DNA of 64,000 bases. It comes from JACPNO01 sp963825405 (GTDB lineage Bacteria > Acidobacteriota > Terriglobia > Bryobacterales > Bryobacteraceae). Below are positions 19,988 to 28,539 of this stretch, piece by piece (the first letter of the stretch is position 1; every line of letters starts with the position of its first letter). The translations under genes were made by a program, and so were the position numbers. The notes under the pieces were generated by a model. That model was not told the origin of the DNA, made no database searches, and saw nothing but the letters and a program-made list of their open reading frames with translations. The stretch spans positions 186,001-250,000 of the forward strand of contig CAWGTB010000006.1 in NCBI GenBank assembly GCA_963825405.1. Direction: 5' to 3'.

Positions 19988-20644
19988 TTGCCCGGAACAC
20001 GCATTCGTATTCTCCTCGCTGACGACCATACGGTGATGCGCCGCGGGCTGCGGCTCTTACTCGAGCAGCAGACGGACTTCCAGGTAGTTGGAGAGGCCGA
20101 TGACGGGCGCCAGGCAGTTGAGCTGGCAGCGTCGTTGCATCCGGACGTCGCCGTTCTGGATATTGGAATGCCGCAGCTCAACGGCATCGAGGCAACGCAA
20201 AAAATCGTGACGGCGGATCCGGCGATTGCTGTTGTCGTGCTCAGCATGCATTCCGACGAGACCTATGTGCTCCGCGCCCTGAAGGCCGGCGCCAAAGGCT
20301 ATCTGCTCAAGAGCTCGGCCGAGGCGGACCTGATTCAGGGTGTGCGCGCGGTCGCCGAGGGAAAGTCGTTCTTCAGCCCGGTCATCGGGCGGATGCTGTT
20401 GGAGGATTACATGCGCCAGGTTGCGAAGCGCGAGGTTGAAGACAGCTACGACCTGCTGACGCCGCGCGAGAAGGAAATCCTTCAGTTGGTGGCCGAAGGT
20501 AGAACCAATAAAGAAGTGGCCAACATCCTGAAGCTCAGCGTGTACACCGTTGAGGGCCATCGCGGCAGCATTCTGGAAAAGTTGAATCTGCACTCAGTGC
20601 CCGAGTTGATCCTCTATGCAGTTCGCAAAGGGATCATCTCATGA
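19988..20644 (+). CDS. NarL/FixJ-family response regulator
   Basis: A 218-residue regulator. The receiver domain has ILLADDHTVMRRGLRLLL with the acidic pair, DVAVLDIGMPQLNGIE with the phosphoacceptor Asp, then VVLSMH and KGYLLKSS. The C-terminal LuxR-type helix-turn-helix reads LTPREKEILQLVAEGRTNKE and SVYTVEGHRGSILEKL. TTG at 19988 is chosen because AGAGGT lies just upstream and the protein then begins directly at the receiver. It overlaps, tail to tail, the cognate-type histidine kinase gene by six bases. Confidence 0.88.
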   Translation: MPGTRIRILLADDHTVMRRGLRLLLEQQTDFQVVGEADDGRQAVELAASLHPDVAVLDIGMPQLNGIEATQKIVTADPAIAVVVLSMHSDETYVLRALKAGAKGYLLKSSAEADLIQGVRAVAEGKSFFSPVIGRMLLEDYMRQVAKREVEDSYDLLTPREKEILQLVAEGRTNKEVANILKLSVYTVEGHRGSILEKLNLHSVPELILYAVRKGIIS

Positions 20645-22045
20645 GACCGGCGGCGGTATCGGGACTTCTGCAACCAGCGTGGTTCCTTTTCCGGGCTGGG
20701 ACGTAATTCGCAGCACGCCTCCGACCTGGCGCAGGCGCTCTTCCATCCCTACGGTGCCAAAACCGCGAACCTTCGCGGCCTCAAATCCAATGCCATCGTC
20801 CTGCACGCTGAGCGCAAGCCGGTCCGGATTTTGTTTCAATTCGATTTGCACGGTCTTGGCCTGAGCGTGGCGCGCTACATTCTGCAGCGCTTCCTGGGTG
20901 ATGCGGTATAGGCAGATGCTTACCTCTTCGGGCAGATTTTCCGAAACCGTCCCGGCGGCAACCTTGACGGCAAGGCCGGTTCGCCGGGAAACTTCCCGCG
21001 CCTGCCATTGGATGGCGGCGGCCAATCCCAAATCGTCCAGCATCGAGGGCCGGAGCAACAAAGCGATGTCGCGGACTTCATTCACGGCGCCGTCGGCCAG
21101 CCGCCGGATCGAGTCCAGCAGTTCCCGGCTCTGCGCATCGCTTTCCGGAATGCGCTTTTGGAGATTGCCGGCATCGACCAGCAAAGCGTTGAGCGTCTGC
21201 CCCACTTCATCATGTAGTTCCCGTGAGATCGACTTTCTTTCCTGCTCCTGTGCCGCGACCAGGCGTTGCGAGAGCTTTCCCATCTCGACGCGGCCGGCGG
21301 CAACCTGGTCATAGCGCAGGCGGGTTTCACTCTCCAGCCGCGAAATATAAAACGCGCTTCCTGTTGCCAGAATCGTGGCCGCGCCCAAGCTCAACAGAAA
21401 CGTCCACAGCAGCTCGGCGCGCAGACGGCTGAAGCGGTCAGCCATGCGCGAGTCTCCGTCCGCAAGCTGCCTTGAATGCGCTTCATCGATCTCCGCGGTG
21501 ATTTCTAGAATGGATGCCCGGCTCGGCAGGATGGCGGAGTGATAGAACGCCATCCCTGATGTCTTGCGCTCGCGACTCGACCACGCCAGGCTCGGGCTGA
21601 TCGATTGCCAGTAATGCTCGACGTTGCGCCGCAGTTGGGCAGCCATCCGGGCTTCGTCGGCGTCGGGCGTGGCGGCATAGATCTCGAGACCGTGCTGCAA
21701 GTCCGCCCAAGTGCGGCGCAACTCGCGGTTGTCGCCTGCGCTGTGGTCGTCGTCGGGATCCATGAGGTAGTCGCGGACAAAACTATCGGAGAGCAGAAGT
21801 TTAGTTCGGATCAAAACCAAAGTTCCAGTTCGCGACATGGCGTTCGCGCGGATTAGGTCGCTCTGTTCGCGAATGCTCCGCAGCACCCGGACGGCGTCGA
21901 TACCGGCGGCGAGCATCAGCAAAATCATTCCCCCCAGGCCAATGGCGAGGATCAGGCGGGTGCGGCGATGGGCGGCCTCGAGCGCCGGTTCAGGCACCGA
22001 AATATTGATTTCGGATCCTGGGACGGCTGAATTTCCAGCAGACAT
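20639..22045 (-). CDS. NarX-type sensor histidine kinase (HisKA_3)
   Basis: A 468-residue membrane kinase. A transmembrane helix (ILAIGLGGMILLMLAAGI) precedes an extracytoplasmic helical sensor of about 150 residues, CHASE3-like in appearance. A second membrane helix (LLWTFLLSLGAATILATG) follows. The HisKA_3 box ISRELHDEVGQTLNALLV contains the phosphorylated His, and the ATPase domain shows YRITQEALQNVARHAQA and LSVQDDGIGF, then GTVGMEERLRQVGG. It is the probable partner of the NarL-type regulator encoded convergently. The stimulus is unknown. The 5' end is overlapped by the receiver-like gene upstream, so the kinase is probably translated from the same mRNA. Confidence 0.88.
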   Translation of the reverse strand: MSAGNSAVPGSEINISVPEPALEAAHRRTRLILAIGLGGMILLMLAAGIDAVRVLRSIREQSDLIRANAMSRTGTLVLIRTKLLLSDSFVRDYLMDPDDDHSAGDNRELRRTWADLQHGLEIYAATPDADEARMAAQLRRNVEHYWQSISPSLAWSSRERKTSGMAFYHSAILPSRASILEITAEIDEAHSRQLADGDSRMADRFSRLRAELLWTFLLSLGAATILATGSAFYISRLESETRLRYDQVAAGRVEMGKLSQRLVAAQEQERKSISRELHDEVGQTLNALLVDAGNLQKRIPESDAQSRELLDSIRRLADGAVNEVRDIALLLRPSMLDDLGLAAAIQWQAREVSRRTGLAVKVAAGTVSENLPEEVSICLYRITQEALQNVARHAQAKTVQIELKQNPDRLALSVQDDGIGFEAAKVRGFGTVGMEERLRQVGGVLRITSQPGKGTTLVAEVPIPPPVS

Positions 22046-22535
22046 GTGTCACCTTCTTCATCATGGCAGACAGGCCCGCCGGTCGCGGAGTGGAGCGAAT
22101 CGCCGCCATCACCCGCGACTTTCTCTGCCGCCCGCGTTCCGGATCATGGATCTCCTGAGCAACCGAATGGGCGTATTCCAGAGCGCCTAACAGGTCGCCC
22201 AGATGCGCCGGCTTGGGGACGATGTCCGGCGCAAAACGGGAAAGAATCAGCGACCACGAGCGTTCGTTCCGGGCCGTGAGGACGACTTTGGGTACACCAG
22301 GGTGCGCGTCGTCAATGACTTGCAGCGTTTCCAGCCACGGTTCGGAAGTGCGGTCGATGTCGATCAACAGAATCTTTGCGCTGGTGATCGCCAGCAGCAC
22401 TTTCGCCTCTTCGATTTCGTCCGCGTGATGGCAGCGGATCCCGGCCGCCGATAGGTAATGGCTCAAGAGGACGGCATCTTTCGTGGATGTGGAGAGAAAT
22501 ACACAGGAGAAGCGGTTTGGTACCTGTTGTTTCAT
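21990..22535 (-). CDS. Atypical receiver-domain protein upstream of the sensor kinase
   Basis: A 181-residue protein starting MKQQVPNRFSCVFLSTSTKD; an in-frame ATG 18 codons upstream is less likely. The fold is CheY-like: AKILLIDIDRTSEPW carries the Asp at the end of strand 3, KVVLTARNE the Thr of strand 4, and DIVPKPAHLGDLLG the Lys of strand 5. The N-terminal acidic pair that binds magnesium is missing (FLSTSTKD instead of a DD pair), so phosphorylation is doubtful. It overlaps the kinase gene by 56 bases, suggesting coupled translation and a role in the same pathway, perhaps as a phosphorylation-independent regulator. Confidence 0.65.
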   Translation of the reverse strand: MKQQVPNRFSCVFLSTSTKDAVLLSHYLSAAGIRCHHADEIEEAKVLLAITSAKILLIDIDRTSEPWLETLQVIDDAHPGVPKVVLTARNERSWSLILSRFAPDIVPKPAHLGDLLGALEYAHSVAQEIHDPERGRQRKSRVMAAIRSTPRPAGLSAMMKKVTHVCWKFSRPRIRNQYFGA

Positions 22536-22690
22536 AGTCTTAGACCCCCTGCTAGCTCCAGTGTAGGGTGCGGAGGGCCTGCTTCCCATCGCCTCGCGAG
22601 GGTGTACGGCTCACCGCCGGCAAGGGGGCGGCCTGCCATCCCCTCTCCGTGGTTCCCGTTTCCCCCTGCGCGGGCTATGGGCTCAGAAAG

Positions 22691-22738
22691 CCAGCGCCTT
22701 TACGCTGGAGTTGAGCCTCCCGACAGCGTTTGGGAGGC
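22691..22738 (+). promoter_or_regulatory. Two tandem hairpins in the htrA leader
   Basis: CCAGCG and CGCTGG pair at 22691-22708 around a six-base loop. GCCTCCC and GGGAGGC pair at 22715-22738 around a ten-base loop. The second ends eight bases before the GGAGG ribosome site of htrA. There is no T-run, so a simple terminator is unlikely; an mRNA structure affecting translation or stability is possible. Confidence 0.5.
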
Positions 22739-22756
22739 CGCCAATTGGAGGCAAAA

Positions 22757-24250
22757 ATGAGATTCAGAGAGTTTTTGAGGAGCCGCCGGAAGGCGGTTGT
22801 GTCCGCCGCCGTGACGTTAGCTGTTGGCAGCTTCCTCGTCGTGGCGGCCATGAGCGCGGAGCGTCTTCACGACGTGATGTGGCCGGCGGCATCGGTCCGG
22901 ATGGCAAACCACTCGGGTACCGAAGATGCTCGCGGTTATGCCCGGGTAGTGAAAGAGGTGGTCCCGGCGGTAGTGAATATTTCCTCCTCCCGCGTCAGCA
23001 AGCGGGAAGTGAGCGACGGGCGTGGGATGCCGCAGATGGATCCCTTCTTCCGCCAGTTCTTTGGCGATGAAGGCAACCGCCATTTCAATGTCCCGCGGGA
23101 ACGCCGCGAGAAGAGCTTAGGCTCGGGCGTCATTGTGAGTCCCGAAGGCTACGTGCTGACCAACAACCACGTGGTTGATCATGCCACCGAAATCACAGTA
23201 ACCCTGCGCGACAAACGTGAGATGAAAGCCCGCGTCGTAGGTACTGACCCACGCACCGATATCGCGGTTCTCAAAATTGAGGGAACCAATCTTCCTTCGA
23301 TCACGCTGGGCGATTCTTCCAAAGTACAAGTGGGCGATATTGCTCTCGCCATCGGCAACCCGTTCGGAGTCGGTCAGACCGTCACGATGGGTATCGTCAG
23401 CGCGATGGGCCGCGGCAACCTCGGTATCGAGGAAGTCGAAGACTTCATTCAAACGGACGCGCCCATCAACCCCGGCAACTCCGGCGGCGCGCTGATTGAC
23501 GATGAAGGACATCTGATCGGAATCAACACCGCGATCCTCTCAGGCAACTCCGGCGGCAACCAGGGCATCGGTTTCGCCGTGCCCGTTAATCTGGCGCATC
23601 ATGTGATGGACCAGATTCTGAAAAACGGCAAAGTCGAGCGCGCTTACCTCGGCATCCTGCCGCAAGATGTGACCCCGGCCATGGCCAAAGCGTTGGGCGC
23701 GACGGAGGCTAAAGGCGCCGTTGTCGGCAACATTACGGCAGACGGCCCGGCTGCTCACAGCGACCTCAAACAGGGCGACATCATCACGGAAGTCAACGGG
23801 AAACTGGTTGACGACGCCAATCAACTGCGCCTGCAAATCGGGCTTCTGTCGCCGGATTCCACGGTGACTTTGAAAGTACTCCGCGCCGGCACGCCGCAGC
23901 AGGTAACCGTGAAAATGGCCGCGTTCCCATCCAAGGAAGAGCGCGCCTCGCTCGACAACAAGGAGACCGGTAGCGCGCTGGAAGGCGTCTCGGTAGAAAA
24001 CGTGACGTCTGAGAACGCGCGGGATATGAAGCTGTCTCCTGAAACCAAGGGCGTGGTGGTATCCAATGTCGATCCATCCAGCCGCGCGGCGGATGCAGGC
24101 CTGCGGGCCGGCGATGTCATTCAGCAGGTGAACCGGCAGCCGGTGAAGAGCGTTCGCGAGTTCGATCACGCGATGGCCTCCGCCAAGAAAGACGATCCGA
24201 CGCTTCTTCTGGTCAATCGGGACGGCATGACGCTGTTTGTAGCCGTCTAA
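22757..24250 (+). CDS. htrA: Periplasmic serine protease HtrA/DegP (Do family)
   Basis: A 497-residue trypsin-like protease with two PDZ domains that degrades or refolds misfolded envelope proteins. An N-terminal membrane or signal segment (VVSAAVTLAVGSFLVVAAM) precedes the protease. The catalytic triad is visible: His138 in TNNHVV, Asp168 in DPRTDIAVLK, Ser242 in INPGNSGGALID. The first PDZ begins around YLGILPQDVTP, the second around GVVVSNVDPSSRAADAG. ATG at 22757 follows GGAGG at the proper distance. The leader carries two hairpins and the gene ends in a strong terminator, so it is transcribed as a single gene. Confidence 0.95.
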   Translation: MRFREFLRSRRKAVVSAAVTLAVGSFLVVAAMSAERLHDVMWPAASVRMANHSGTEDARGYARVVKEVVPAVVNISSSRVSKREVSDGRGMPQMDPFFRQFFGDEGNRHFNVPRERREKSLGSGVIVSPEGYVLTNNHVVDHATEITVTLRDKREMKARVVGTDPRTDIAVLKIEGTNLPSITLGDSSKVQVGDIALAIGNPFGVGQTVTMGIVSAMGRGNLGIEEVEDFIQTDAPINPGNSGGALIDDEGHLIGINTAILSGNSGGNQGIGFAVPVNLAHHVMDQILKNGKVERAYLGILPQDVTPAMAKALGATEAKGAVVGNITADGPAAHSDLKQGDIITEVNGKLVDDANQLRLQIGLLSPDSTVTLKVLRAGTPQQVTVKMAAFPSKEERASLDNKETGSALEGVSVENVTSENARDMKLSPETKGVVVSNVDPSSRAADAGLRAGDVIQQVNRQPVKSVREFDHAMASAKKDDPTLLLVNRDGMTLFVAV

Positions 24251-24272
24251 GTTCCTCACTCGTTCCAATAAC

Positions 24273-24317
24273 GCGAACCGTTAGCTGAAAGCACGGCTGA
24301 CGGTTCGCATTTTTTTT
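24273..24317 (+). terminator. Rho-independent terminator after htrA
   Basis: GCGAACCGT (24273-24281) pairs with ACGGTTCGC (24300-24308) as a perfect nine-base stem, followed by A and eight T residues (24310-24317). It lies 22 bases after the htrA stop and before zwf. Confidence 0.92.
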
Positions 24318-24361
24318 GGAAATCGTCCGCTACAATGAAATTCGCAGCCTGGGGAAACCGC

Positions 24362-25739
24362 ATGAGCTCAGACCAACAGCAGTCGGATTCCTTAGTCTTC
24401 TTCGGTGCCACCGGAGATCTGGCTTACAAGCAGATTTTCCCCGCACTGCAGGCGCTGGTTAAGCGTCACAACCTCCAGATTCCCATCGTTGGAGTAGCCA
24501 AGGCCGGCTGGACGCTGGATCAGCTCAAGGAGCGAGCGCGCGATAGTCTGGCCACCCACGGCGTTCTGGAAGAGGGCCCCTTCTCCCAGCTCATGAACTT
24601 GCTGCAATACGTTGACGGCGACTACCGCGAGCCGCAAACCTATGTGCAATTGCGCCAGGTACTGGGCGCGGCGTGCCGGCCGCTTCACTATCTGGCGATC
24701 CCGCCGGCCATGTTCCCTACGGTCGTACAGGGCCTCGAACAGGCGGACTGCGCCGCTAACGCGCGGGTGGTGATCGAGAAGCCTTTCGGGCGCGATCTCG
24801 CTTCGGCCCAAAAACTCAACCAGGCCCTGCGGGAAGGTTTTCCCGAATCCGCGATCTTTCGCATCGATCATTTCCTGGGAAAGGAGCCGGTGCAGAATAT
24901 CCTGTACACCCGCTTCGCCAATGTATTTCTGGAGCCGTTGTGGAACCGCAATTGCATTCGCTCCGTGCAAATCACCATGGCGGAAAATTTCGGCGTGCAG
25001 GGGCGCGGGCGCTTCTACGAAGAGGCCGGCGCCATTCGCGACGTCATCCAAAATCATCTGTTTCAGGTATTGGCGTGTCTGGCCATGGACCCGCCCGGCG
25101 GCCAGCATGAAGAGGCCATGCGGGACGAGAAAGACGCGCGTCCTCAACGCCGTTCGCCCGCTTGCACCCAGCGATGTCGTGCGAGGACAGTTTAGCGGCT
25201 ACCGTCAGGAAGAAGGCGTGGCGCCCGATTCGCAGGTGGAAACCTATGCCGCCGTGCGGTTGTTCATCGATACCTGGCGATGGGCGGATGTGCCGTTTTA
25301 CATACGCAGCGGCAAATGCCTGCCATTGACGGCGACCGAAGTAGTGGTTGAGTTCAAGCAGCCGCCGAAAGAAACGTTCCATGAAGTCGTGAGCGGGCGG
25401 TCGAATCACCTGCGATTGCGCCTCAGCCCCGACGTGATTATCGCCCTCGGCATGCGGGTGAAAGTCGCCGGCGAGCGCATGGAGGGCGAAGATGTCGAGT
25501 TGATCGCCACCCACCAGAACAAGAGCGAGATGGCGCCTTACGAACGTCTGCTGAGCGATGCGCTACGCGGGGATCAGATATTGTTTGCCAGCGAGGATGC
25601 GGTCGAAGCACAATGGCGGATTGTCGATCCGATCCTAAGCGACGCGACCCCTTGCCATGAGTATGCATCCAACACCTGGGGACCCGGCGAGGCGGATGAG
25701 TTGACCGCCGATCATGGCGGCTGGATTAATCCGAAGTAG
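24362..25739 (+). CDS. zwf: Glucose-6-phosphate 1-dehydrogenase (one frameshift)
   Basis: Oxidises glucose-6-phosphate to 6-phosphogluconolactone with NADP, feeding the oxidative pentose phosphate or Entner-Doudoroff route. The first part has the nucleotide-binding FFGATGDLAYKQIFPAL, EKPFGRDLASA and the active-site FRIDHFLGKEPVQN. The frame breaks at about 25133, where one extra G in GAGAAAGACGCG shifts reading. Removing it gives EKTRVLNAVRPLAPSDVVRG and the intact C-terminal half with VPFYIRSGKCLP and the end ADHGGWINPK. ATG at 24362 (MSSDQQQ) is preferred. Total about 458 residues, slightly short for the family. It is followed by msrA, so an NADPH and oxidative-stress link is plausible. Confidence 0.92.
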
Positions 25740-25767
25740 ACTGGGCTCAAATCGAGGAGTAACATCC

Positions 25768-26415
25768 ATGGCACTTGCAAGAGTAGGCTTCACCGCGCTG
25801 CTCGCCAGCCTTGTGCTGGGCGCAGCCACCCTGCCGAATCCTGCCGTAGACGAAAACGCATCCGAAAAGAAATCCGAAACCGCGGTTTTCGCGGGCGGAT
25901 GCTTCTGGGGAGTGGAAGCGGTATTTGACGCCGTACGAGGCGTATCGGACGCGGTCTCCGGGTACGCCGGCGGAAGCAAGGCTACAGCCGAGTACGAGGC
26001 GGTAAGCACTGGCGCCACCGGCCATGCCGAATCTGTCCAGATTACGTACGATCCGTCTCGAATCTCTTTTGGCCAGCTCTTGAAAATCTATTTCTCAGTC
26101 GCTCACGATCCGACAGAGCTGAACCGCCAGGGCCCCGATGAGGGAACGCAATACCGCTCCGAAATTTTCTACACCAGCGAAGAGCAGAAACGCATCGCAG
26201 AGGCTTATATCCAACAATTGACCGCGGCCAAGGCCTTTCGACGGCCGATTGTTACCAAGGTCGCTCCGCTGAAGGGCTTCTTTCGAGCCGAGGAATATCA
26301 TCAGGACTTCGTGGCCAAGAACCCGCGCCAGGGCTATGTCGCGTATAACGATCTACCGAAGCTGGAGAAGCTGCGCAAGCAAATGCCAGAGGTCGTGAAA
26401 GGCGGCAAGCCGTGA
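25768..26415 (+). CDS. msrA: Peptide-methionine (S)-S-oxide reductase, exported form
   Basis: A 215-residue MsrA, which reduces methionine-S-sulfoxide in oxidised proteins. The catalytic motif AGGCFWGVEAVF holds the nucleophilic Cys, with SGYAGG, YEAVSTGATGHAESVQ, DEGTQYRSEIFY and EEYHQDF all present. A signal peptide (ALARVGFTALLASLVLGAA) indicates a periplasmic enzyme. ATG at 25768 follows GAGGAG. It lies 28 bases downstream of zwf on the same strand and is probably co-transcribed. The resolving cysteines seen in some MsrA C-termini are absent. Confidence 0.95.
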   Translation: MALARVGFTALLASLVLGAATLPNPAVDENASEKKSETAVFAGGCFWGVEAVFDAVRGVSDAVSGYAGGSKATAEYEAVSTGATGHAESVQITYDPSRISFGQLLKIYFSVAHDPTELNRQGPDEGTQYRSEIFYTSEEQKRIAEAYIQQLTAAKAFRRPIVTKVAPLKGFFRAEEYHQDFVAKNPRQGYVAYNDLPKLEKLRKQMPEVVKGGKP

Positions 26416-26431
26416 GAGAGGCAGTCACGAC

Positions 26432-27107
26432 TTGAAGGCGATTCTCTTTGGAGCGACCGGCATGGTGGGCCAGGGCGTTCTGCGCGAATGCCTGCTCGAT
26501 CCGGATCTGGACAGCGTCCTGGTTATCGGCCGTAAGACCATCGGGCAACAGCACGGCAAGCTGCAGGAAATCATCCAGGAGGATCTTGCCGATCTGTCCG
26601 CAATCGAGAGAAGGCTGGCGGGCTACGACGCTTGTTTTTTCTGCCTCGGCGTCTCCGCGGCAGGGATGAACGAGCAGGCGTACCGGCGCGTGACTTACGA
26701 TCTGACCATATCGGTGGCGGGCACTCTAGCCAGGCTTAACCCTGCGATGACGTTCATCTACGTCTCCGGCTCCGGCACCGATAGCACCGAGCAGGGGCGC
26801 ATGATGTGGGCGCGGGTAAAGGGCAAGACAGAAAACGCCCTGTTGCGGATGCCGTTCCATGCGGCGTATATGTTTCGTCCCGGCTACATCCAACCGCTTC
26901 ACGGGATTCGAACCAAGACCGGCTGGTATGCGGCGATTCTACACAGTGATGGGGCCGCTCTATCCCATCTGGAAATTGCTTTTCCCCAAGTACGTGACCA
27001 CGACGGAGTGCGTTGGCCGCGCGATGCTCAAGGTCGCCAGGCAGGGTAGTTCAAAACGCGTGCTTGAGAATCAGGATATCAAAGCGATCTGCATCGACGG
27101 CGCGTGA
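26432..27107 (+). CDS. NAD(P)-binding Rossmann protein, TIP30/YwnB-like atypical SDR (one frameshift)
   Basis: Begins MKAILFGATGMVGQGVLREC, with the dinucleotide-binding GATGMVGQG. It continues with DSVLVIGRKT, DACFFCLGVSAAGM and FIYVSGSGTDSTEQG. The frame breaks near 26943; after a one-base correction it continues TVMGPLYPIWKLLFPKYVTT and ends at 27107. That makes about 224 residues, the usual size for TIP30/HTATIP2-like atypical short-chain dehydrogenases, whose substrates are mostly unknown. A TTG start at 26432 is used, 17 bases after msrA, suggesting an operon with it. Confidence 0.75.
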
Positions 27108-27239
27108 TTTCAGCAAGTATCCCTTCGCGCTGCAGCCTCATATTCTTCCGACATTTTTTCCCTGGGGGGCAGATTTTGCCGCAGTCTGTTTAGAAGCCAC
27201 ACCGGGCTATGGATCAATGAATGAACCGGTTTTCACATC

Positions 27240-27255
27240 TGGAAACAGAATTGCC
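27240..27255 (+). promoter_or_regulatory. Sigma-54-like -24/-12 promoter candidate
   Basis: TGGAA-N6-TTGCC keeps the GG and GC doublets 12 bases apart. It lies 30 bases before the ATG of the His-rich secreted protein at 27285, placing a start site near 27266, just ahead of its ribosome site. Confidence 0.4.
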
Positions 27256-27284
27256 TAATGTAATAGCGGAGATTGGAGACGGGC

Positions 27285-27842
27285 ATGAAAAAACTAGTCA
27301 CCAGTGTTGCGTTCTCGTTGTTATGGTCGGTCGCGGTGTTTGCTCAAACTAAGAGCGGCGCGCATCCTGTAGGCGGCGGTCACATCCCAGCCCACGGACC
27401 CGCGCCGGTTCACAGCGCAGCTCCGGCGGCGCATCCCCAAGCACCCGTGCAGGGAAGAGCGCACGAGACCGCGCCAACACGCGACTACCGCGACGAACCA
27501 GGCCATCCGAACGCTCCCCACGTGCATGCGAACGATCAATGGGTCGGGCATGACACCGGCCGCGACGATCCCCATTACCGCGTCGATCGTGCTTGGGAAC
27601 ACGGACACTTTAGCGGCGGATTTGGCCCTAGCCACGTCTTCCGGCTCGAGGGCGGCGGCCGGGATCGTTTCTGGTTTGGCGGCTTTTACTTCAGCGTAGC
27701 GTCCTACGACTACGGCCTGGTTGGTGACTGGCTGTGGGATTCCGACCAGATCGTGATTTATGAAGACCCCGACCATCCGGGCTGGTACCTGGCGTACAAC
27801 GTTCGCCTCGGCACCTACGCGCACGTCATGTACATGGGATAA
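27285..27842 (+). CDS. Secreted His-rich protein of unknown function
   Basis: A 185-residue protein with a clear signal peptide (MKKLVTSVAFSLLWSVAVFA). Residues 25-90 are rich in His, Pro and Ala (HPVGGGHIPAHGPAPVH), which could bind metal ions. The C-terminal part is aromatic and glycine-rich (FGGFYFSVASYDYGLVGDWL, WYLAYNVRLGTYAHVMYMG) and looks like a compact secreted domain seen in many soil bacteria without known function. ATG at 27285 follows GGAGA and the cleavage site fits. A sigma-54-like motif precedes it. Confidence 0.7.
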   Translation: MKKLVTSVAFSLLWSVAVFAQTKSGAHPVGGGHIPAHGPAPVHSAAPAAHPQAPVQGRAHETAPTRDYRDEPGHPNAPHVHANDQWVGHDTGRDDPHYRVDRAWEHGHFSGGFGPSHVFRLEGGGRDRFWFGGFYFSVASYDYGLVGDWLWDSDQIVIYEDPDHPGWYLAYNVRLGTYAHVMYMG

Positions 27843-27900
27843 AGCTTTTCCGGTGTAACAAAAGGCTGGCGAAATAAGTCTTGATCATTTGGAGGCTACG

Positions 27901-28080
27901 ATGCCGCGCAAGGGTTCAGATTCCGGCGAAGGAAAGGTTCACAAAGTGATGAGCGAATATAAGCACGGCAGCCTCAAATCGAGCGCGGGAACGAAAGTCA
28001 AGAGCCGTAAACAGGCTGTTGCAATCGCGCTGAGCGAGGCGCGGAGCGCGGGTGCAGAAATACCCGCGAAAAAGTCGTAG
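27901..28080 (+). CDS. Small DUF6496-type basic protein
   Basis: A 59-residue basic protein (MPRKGSDSGEGKVHKVMSEY, then KSRKQAVAIALSEARSAG) typical of the DUF6496 family, small lysine-rich proteins found in many proteobacteria and acidobacteria. ATG at 27901 follows GGAGG. The role is unknown; the sequence is compatible with nucleic-acid binding, but that is inference. It sits between a secreted protein gene and a response regulator. Confidence 0.75.
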   Translation: MPRKGSDSGEGKVHKVMSEYKHGSLKSSAGTKVKSRKQAVAIALSEARSAGAEIPAKKS

Positions 28081-28104
28081 CGCCAGAATCGGACGGAGAC
28101 GCCG

Positions 28105-28539
28105 TTGACTAAAACCACAAAACAGCCGGCCAGGATTGTCATTGTCGAAGATAGCGAGATGGAAATCTGGTTGTTGCGGCACGCTTTCAAACAGACAGGC
28201 GATGACGCTGTGCTGGAAATGCTGCGTGACGGCGAAGAGGCTATGCGATTTGTCGACCACCAACGCAAATCCAACGCCGAACCGGAGCCATGCGTGATCG
28301 TGCTGGACCTGCATCTGCCGAAATACGATGGCACGGCCGTGCTGCGGGCCCTTCGAGAAGCGCCCGGGTTGGCTCACGTGCGAGTGGTTGTTCTCACGAC
28401 GCTGGCGAGCCCGAAGGAGGAAGTGGAAGTGCGCCAGTTGGGCGTCAGCCTATACCGGGTGAAGCCGAAAGCCCTAGCGGATTACAACGTTCTGGCGCAG
28501 GAGATCCTCGAGGTCTGCCACGAGCCTGTCGCTGCTTAA
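28105..28539 (+). CDS. Rcp1-like single-domain response regulator
   Basis: A 144-residue stand-alone receiver. IVIVEDSEMEIWLLRHAFKQ carries the acidic pair, CVIVLDLHLPKYDG the phosphoacceptor Asp, VVVLTTLASP the Thr and YRVKPKAL the Lys. The long insertion before strand 3 is typical of Rcp1 partners of phytochrome-type kinases. TTG at 28105 is used as start. It has no output domain, so it probably relays phosphate or acts by protein contact. It overlaps the end of the convergent MEDS gene by four bases; a related kinase lies at 29.9-32.4 kb. Confidence 0.85.
   Translation: MTKTTKQPARIVIVEDSEMEIWLLRHAFKQTGDDAVLEMLRDGEEAMRFVDHQRKSNAEPEPCVIVLDLHLPKYDGTAVLRALREAPGLAHVRVVVLTTLASPKEEVEVRQLGVSLYRVKPKALADYNVLAQEILEVCHEPVAA

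Noticed and set aside
27843..27875. Possible terminator after the His-rich protein gene
   Set aside because: The AGCTTTT/AAAAGGCT arms pair only with a bulge and lack a T-run.
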